From: Paenibacillus luteus
Lineage (GTDB): Bacteria > Bacillota > Bacilli > Paenibacillales > Paenibacillaceae
Direction: 5' to 3'
DNA length: 35,888 nucleotides
NCBI RefSeq assembly: GCF_006542765.1
Contig: NZ_SKCD01000045.1
Span: forward strand, 1 to 35,888
Positions 32,232-35,888 of the stretch are shown piece after piece. The translations under genes and the position numbers were made by a program. How positions within the stretch are numbered: the stretch's first letter is position 1; each line of letters starts with the position of its first letter. Under the pieces are notes generated by a model. It saw only the letters and a list, made by a program, of their open reading frames with translations. It was not told the origin of the DNA and did no database searches.

Positions 32232-32264
32232 ATTATATCATATTTGCCGCTATTTTACCGCTAT
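32232..32264 (-). promoter_or_regulatory. fic promoter with tandem 11-bp operator
   Basis: A minus-strand TATAAT (32237-32232) lies near the fic ribosome site. The -35 position is covered by two 11-bp direct repeats, ATAGCGG(T/C)AAA, at 32264-32254 and 32253-32243. The Fic C-terminal winged helix may bind here (inference). Confidence 0.55.
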
Positions 32265-32380
32265 ATACATTTATTTTAAAATTAAAGTCCGGTGTGAATG
32301 AAAGAAGACGGCCTACATAGGGTGATCCACAGGATCGGTGGCCAGCTGCAGGAGCTATTCTCTCCGAACGATCGGCAAAA

Positions 32381-32445
32381 AAAAAGAAGAATACTTTGCC
32401 GATCATCACCGTTAGGGAGATCAAAGCAATAAGTATTCTTCCTCG
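32381..32445 (-). repeat. 65-bp direct repeat copy 2, upstream of fic
   Basis: Second copy of the hairpin/T-run element, in the same orientation. With copy 1 it brackets fic (1.4 kb apart). It could end the ardC transcript or be a scar of a mobile cassette. A GGAGATC direct repeat and GATCC/GGATC hairpin lie near; no gene in 32212-32509. Confidence 0.85.
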
Positions 32446-32509
32446 TTTGGAGATCATCACAATTCAGGAGATCGTATCCAAACTTTTTCATACAAGACAA
32501 GTACTTTCC

Positions 32510-33349
32510 TTAAACAGCTTCTTTCATTTCATGATCCGGAAATATTGCAGCTAAAATTTTATTTGAAGCAGAAAGTATACGTTCACCGGCTTTCCTTATG
32601 TCTTCAATAGCACTCTCTCCATTACCCCATCCAGCCAAATAGCCAAAAGAATAATGAGAACTATCAATACCAAGCGCGTGACATACAATAAAAGCGGTTG
32701 ATTCTGCTTCCAATTCCCTAACATGCCTTTGAACTTCCAGAGCACCAGGGCCGATATGAAGTATACCATGAGCCCATTCGTGAATAAGCGTCTTGGCTTT
32801 TTGCATACCGGAATTTGATTGCAAAATTTCAATCTTGCCAGAATCGCGATAAATCCGGCCGTTCGCACCATCACAACTTTCTTTTTCCTCAACAGGAAAC
32901 GGGCAGCTAGACAGCAGCTGGTCATAAAGATCCGTTTCACCCTCCAACTTTCTTACCACATCAGGAGCTGACAAAGCCTTTCCATCAGTTTGTGAAACAT
33001 CAAATACCGATATCAGATGATATCCCGTAATAATCCGTTTAGGCTTTTGAGTGACTTCGCCATTTTCTTGCTTCTCTTCAACCATTTTGGTTATGGTGTT
33101 TGGCGCAAAAATAACTAATCCCTTTTCTCCTTTTTTTACAAAACGACCGATCTTCTTCCAAGCTCCGAATCCAGCAATCAAGGAAGCATTAGGCATTTGT
33201 AGCCAAATCATTACCCGGTTATTGAAACTGTACTGATGAAATGTTGAATGAAACTTCAAGTACGAGGTCCAACTTTCCGAGTTTGTGAGAGATCGTATGC
33301 CATCCTCCAATTGTTGCATTGCAGCCTGTAGCTTTTCCGTCTTTTCCAT
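32510..33349 (-). CDS. ArdC-like antirestriction/zincin protein (279 aa)
   Basis: An N-terminal ArdC-type ssDNA-binding domain (~1-135, with the WLQMPNASLIAGFGAWKKIGR block) is followed by a metallopeptidase with HEWAH at 190-194 and a glutamate-rich third-ligand region ELEAES (212-217). AAGGAG is 8 nt before the ATG. ArdC-type proteins protect incoming plasmid DNA from restriction. It is preceded by a terminator-like hairpin in its own leader. Confidence 0.85.
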   Translation of the reverse strand: MEKTEKLQAAMQQLEDGIRSLTNSESWTSYLKFHSTFHQYSFNNRVMIWLQMPNASLIAGFGAWKKIGRFVKKGEKGLVIFAPNTITKMVEEKQENGEVTQKPKRIITGYHLISVFDVSQTDGKALSAPDVVRKLEGETDLYDQLLSSCPFPVEEKESCDGANGRIYRDSGKIEILQSNSGMQKAKTLIHEWAHGILHIGPGALEVQRHVRELEAESTAFIVCHALGIDSSHYSFGYLAGWGNGESAIEDIRKAGERILSASNKILAAIFPDHEMKEAV

Positions 33350-33372
33350 GTTGAATCTCCTTTTTTGGCCAG

Positions 33373-33410
33373 CAAAAAAAACACCAACCCAAATTAGGGG
33401 TAAGGTGTTT
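33373..33410 (-). terminator. Attenuator-like terminator 24 nt before the ardC start
   Basis: On the minus strand AAACACC…CCC pairs with GGG…GGTGTTT and eight T follow; the ribosome site comes ~10 nt later. Located inside the leader (TATAAT at 33524-33519). It may stop transcription unless relieved. Confidence 0.65.
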
Positions 33411-33541
33411 TAATGGGCCACAACGTTTTTTTTAAAACAATGGATATTAATCTATCCTTTTCATAAGACAAGGCTGAAAGATTATCAGCATAAGACAATG
33501 GTACGATGTACCGACTCGATTATAACATCGGGTCTGGGAAA

Positions 33542-33568
33542 GAAAAAGGACGGATTCAGGTCCGTCCT
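33542..33568 (-). terminator. Terminator of the surface protein-sortase operon
   Basis: GGACGGA pairs with TCCGTCC; on the minus strand followed by TTTTTC. It separates the sortase gene from ardC. The ardC leader also carries two CATAAGACAA repeats (33462, 33489) and a GGTAC-GAT-GTACC hairpin (33500-33512). Confidence 0.75.
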
Positions 33569-33677
33569 TTCCCCTTCAGTATTTCCTTCTTCCTCGTAAC
33601 CGTCTACTCAAATATCAGATAATTGATTTTCCAAGTGTCTATTCAAATTCGCAAGCGCTTGGGATTTTGAAAAACCG

Positions 33678-34316
33678 CTATTCTAGAATGACCACCGCTC
33701 TGGATTGATAGCCACCCTTTACCTTATTATATTTTCCAGTACAAGTGATTAGCGTAACTCTTGCATTGCCATCCAACTGCATGACACTATTCGGCACTTC
33801 GTCCAACAGGTATACATCATTTGAAACAACTTTAAATTCTTGTGAGCTGCCATCTTCATACTCTATTGCTACCGTCTCCCCAATTCTTAGGTGTTCAATA
33901 GAATGAAAACTTCCTTTTTTCCGCTTCCAATCTCTATGTCCTGCCAGAATTGCGTTCCCCTCTGCTCCTGGTGCTGAACCGTATTTATACCATCCAATTA
34001 CAGATGCATCTGGAATCGTATCAACCCTCCCTTCGTTATCAAGGGCCACTGGCTGGATTAATGCAGAAATACCAAAAGACGGCATCTCTATTTTAACCGG
34101 TATCCTTTTTTCCTTTTGCTCCTCTGTAAGTAGCACTTGAGAATTTTGGATCCCCGGACGTTGGTCCGGTCCATAATGGACTGGTCCAACTAATTTAGGA
34201 TGAACTGAGGATACTTCTTTCATCGATTCAGAATCTAGCGTTTGTTTACTCGCCGAACAAGCGACAATTGACGCGATTACGATCAAGAAAGCTACAATGA
34301 TTAATAACTTCCTCAT
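33678..34316 (-). CDS. Class F-like sortase with a lipobox (212 aa)
   Basis: Catalytic residues are visible: His in AGHRDW (~127), Cys in LITCTG (~191) and Arg in GYQSRAV (~203-206), with the class F signature GWYKYGSAPGAEGNAILAGH. The N-terminus is a membrane anchor with a possible lipobox (IVAC, Cys20) instead of a plain membrane helix, unusual for a sortase. The ATG overlaps the stop of the preceding surface-protein gene (ATGA), so one message makes the substrate and its enzyme. It probably anchors that protein to the wall. Confidence 0.85.
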   Translation of the reverse strand: MRKLLIIVAFLIVIASIVACSASKQTLDSESMKEVSSVHPKLVGPVHYGPDQRPGIQNSQVLLTEEQKEKRIPVKIEMPSFGISALIQPVALDNEGRVDTIPDASVIGWYKYGSAPGAEGNAILAGHRDWKRKKGSFHSIEHLRIGETVAIEYEDGSSQEFKVVSNDVYLLDEVPNSVMQLDGNARVTLITCTGKYNKVKGGYQSRAVVILE

Positions 34317-35888
34317 TGTCCAATCTTCCTACTTACTCGTCTAGCTAATACACTTAAAATGAGAGCCAGGGCAACAATGAGGTACAGAGCTGCGGTGTTC
34401 GTTTGATTAACTCCTTCTAGTGATCCGTCACCTGTTTTCGGTATACCTGGTGTTTCAGGTTTTATTGGCGTTACTGGTGTTACTGGTGTTACTGGATCTT
34501 CTTCTTTAACGGCAATTGTGATTTTTTGATCTTGGTTATTTGAACGATCTATGTCAGCTGTAATGTTTTCTTCATCGACAACAACCATAATTTCATATGT
34601 TCCCTTTTCTAGCAGCTGTAACGGGACACTGAAGGTTGTTATTTCTCCGATATTCAATCCGGAATTCACCGTATGTGAACTGAGAAGCTTCCAGCTGGTC
34701 AAATCTAAACTTGAAATTGTTACATCGCTTTTTTTCTTATCAGAAACCTTCTTAAAATAAATATTGGCTGTGAAATCGTCCAGTACATTTTCATCCCCGA
34801 TGTTCTTCAGGGTAATTATAAGATTGAACATATCCCCGACATTTACTTTTTCAGGAGCATCGAGCTGTGCCGTTAAATCCGGATATGTCTTCACTTCAAC
34901 CGGCTTATTCTTGACCGTCAGCTGCGCACTATCATAAAGCCCTTCAAAATGGGCTGTAACGGTTGTATTCCCTTCCGACACCCCTATTGCCTTACCTTTA
35001 CTAATTGAAGCAATAGAGTCTTCCGTAACCGCCCAGGAAGCCGTTTGTGTAACATCTTTCTGCGAGTTATTTGAATAGAATGCTGTTGCTGTGTATTCCT
35101 GAACCTCACCTACAAAGATTGTTGCATTTTTCGGTAGCACTTCTAACTTTGTAATTGTTACTGGTATCGGCCCTGGTGTATAGATCACGGTCAAGTTGGC
35201 ATTTCCGGTCATGCTGTTCCATGTGGCCGACACGCCTGTGTTCCCGGCTGCTGTTCCTGTTGCAAGTCCTGAAGCATGTATGGTGGCCTTCGTTGGATCT
35301 CCAAGCGCCCAAGCTGCAACGTTCGTCACGTCCTGTGTTGATCCGTCAGAGAAGTTCGCTATGGCTGTATACTGCTGTGTATTGCCTACTTGGACTGTTG
35401 CTGTTGCTGGTGTGACTGTAATGCTTTGGAGCGTCACCGCCGCAGCTGTCACCGTCAAGCTGGCGTTTCCGGTCATCCCATTCCATGTGGCCGACACGCC
35501 TGTGTTTCCGGCTGCTGTTCCTGTTGCAAGTCCTGAAGCATGTATGGTGGCCTTCGTTGGATCTCCAAGCGCCCAAGCTGCAACGTTCGTCACATCCTGT
35601 GTTGATCCGTCAGAGAAGTTCGCTGTGGCTGTATACTGCTGTGTATTGCCTACTTGGACTGTTGCTGTTGCTGGTGTGACTGTAATGCTTTGGAGCGTCA
35701 CCGGCGCAGCTGTCACCGTCAAGCTGGCGTTTCCGGTCATCCCATTCCATGTGGCCGACACGCCTGTGTTTCCGGCTGCTGTTCCTGTTGCAAGTCCTGA
35801 AGCATGTATGGTGGCCTTCGTTGGATCTCCAAGCGCCCAAGCTGCAACGTTCGTCACATCCTGTGTTGATCCGTCAGAGAAGTTCGCT
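34313..35888 (-). CDS. C-terminal part of the repeat-rich surface protein (runs off the window)
   Basis: The frame is open from the window end down to the stop at 34313. It contains two and two thirds 88-residue Ig-like repeats (DNA near-identical to those at 1-528), a diverged Ig-like domain (~34910-35182), a CARDB-like domain (~34530-34900) and a TPVTPVTP-linker. A sorting signal follows: IPKTG, a hydrophobic helix and an RRVSRK tail. IPKTG is a variant of LPXTG. It overlaps the sortase start by 4 bp. Linking it to the N-terminal part at 1-1746 needs at least 80 nt of missing sequence. Confidence 0.88.
   Translation of the reverse strand, partial: ANFSDGSTQDVTNVAAWALGDPTKATIHASGLATGTAAGNTGVSATWNGMTGNASLTVTAAPVTLQSITVTPATATVQVGNTQQYTATANFSDGSTQDVTNVAAWALGDPTKATIHASGLATGTAAGNTGVSATWNGMTGNASLTVTAAAVTLQSITVTPATATVQVGNTQQYTAIANFSDGSTQDVTNVAAWALGDPTKATIHASGLATGTAAGNTGVSATWNSMTGNANLTVIYTPGPIPVTITKLEVLPKNATIFVGEVQEYTATAFYSNNSQKDVTQTASWAVTEDSIASISKGKAIGVSEGNTTVTAHFEGLYDSAQLTVKNKPVEVKTYPDLTAQLDAPEKVNVGDMFNLIITLKNIGDENVLDDFTANIYFKKVSDKKKSDVTISSLDLTSWKLLSSHTVNSGLNIGEITTFSVPLQLLEKGTYEIMVVVDEENITADIDRSNNQDQKITIAVKEEDPVTPVTPVTPIKPETPGIPKTGDGSLEGVNQTNTAALYLIVALALILSVLARRVSRKIGQ
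35177..35888 (-). repeat. Further copies of the 264-bp Ig-like repeat
   Basis: Boundaries at 35440 and 35704; the copy above 35704 is cut by the window end after 184 bp. The last copy (35177-35440) differs near its end, where it passes into a Pro-rich linker. Together with 1-528 about 4.7 units are visible; the true number is unknown. Confidence 0.95.

Overview
The window looks like nearly all of one plasmid from a Gram-positive, low-to-mid-GC Bacillota host, most likely Paenibacillus or a relative (inference). The grounds are strong AGGAGG-type ribosome sites, TTG/GTG starts, an LPXTG-type sortase substrate with its own sortase, an actin-like ParM system, a Rep/primase gene beside a DnaA box, and no rRNA, tRNA or housekeeping genes. 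Both window ends lie inside the same 264-bp tandem repeat on the same strand. The left end carries the signal peptide and leucine-rich repeats of a surface protein, and the right end carries its Ig-like, CARDB-like and sorting-signal parts. The simplest reading is one circular replicon whose assembly broke in the repeat.

Layout. (1) 1-1746 and 34313-35888 (-): a repeat-rich cell-wall protein, followed by a translationally coupled class F-like sortase (33678-34316). (2) 8548 down to 2328 (-): one long co-oriented run with a ribbon-helix-helix regulator, actin-like ParM, a ParR-like adaptor, five small proteins (four membrane proteins and one VbhA-like antitoxin), a VirD4/TraG-type coupling ATPase and a helix-turn-helix protein. 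It joins plasmid segregation to a DNA-pump ATPase, but no relaxase of a recognisable classical family, VirB4 or other mating-pair genes are visible. (3) 8640-10180: about 1.5 kb without a convincing gene. It holds a candidate ~380-nt structured RNA on the minus strand and then about 1 kb packed with nested inverted repeats. (4) 10189-12573 (+): a methyltransferase-like protein, a replication-relaxation-type protein and a coiled-coil protein. (5) 12883-13672 (+): a membrane protein and a small partner behind a long hairpin leader. (6) 13928-18307: the replication region, with an AEP/PriCT Rep protein, a zinc-finger/Toprim-like protein, a DnaA box and a candidate structured RNA. (7) 18475-22834 (+): a four-gene operon with a wHTH regulator, an anchored NPCBM protein, a triple AAA+ ATPase and a membrane protein. 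It has a palindromic operator in front and a terminator behind. (8) 22892-24754 (+): an S1/OB-fold protein with an apparent ATA start, an orphan NUMOD3 protein and a small hypothetical protein. (9) 24951-28408 (-): accessory genes including a tyrosine recombinase, a repeat array over a promoter and a protein with a VbhA-like tail. (10) 28720-33349 (-): a zinc-ribbon array protein with an embedded nuclease domain, a class II Fic protein flanked by direct repeats, and an ArdC-type antirestriction/metallopeptidase protein behind an apparent attenuator.

How it fits together (inference): Rep, Toprim-like primase and DnaA give replication; ParM/ParR/RHH give segregation; the recombinase resolves multimers; the coupling ATPase, ArdC and the replication-relaxation protein point to mobilisation; the adhesin/sortase pair and the AAA+/NPCBM operon act at the cell envelope; Fic/VbhA and the zinc-ribbon nuclease are toxin or defence candidates. 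The least explained parts are the nested-palindrome region, the AAA+/NPCBM operon and the ParM-coupling-ATPase run.
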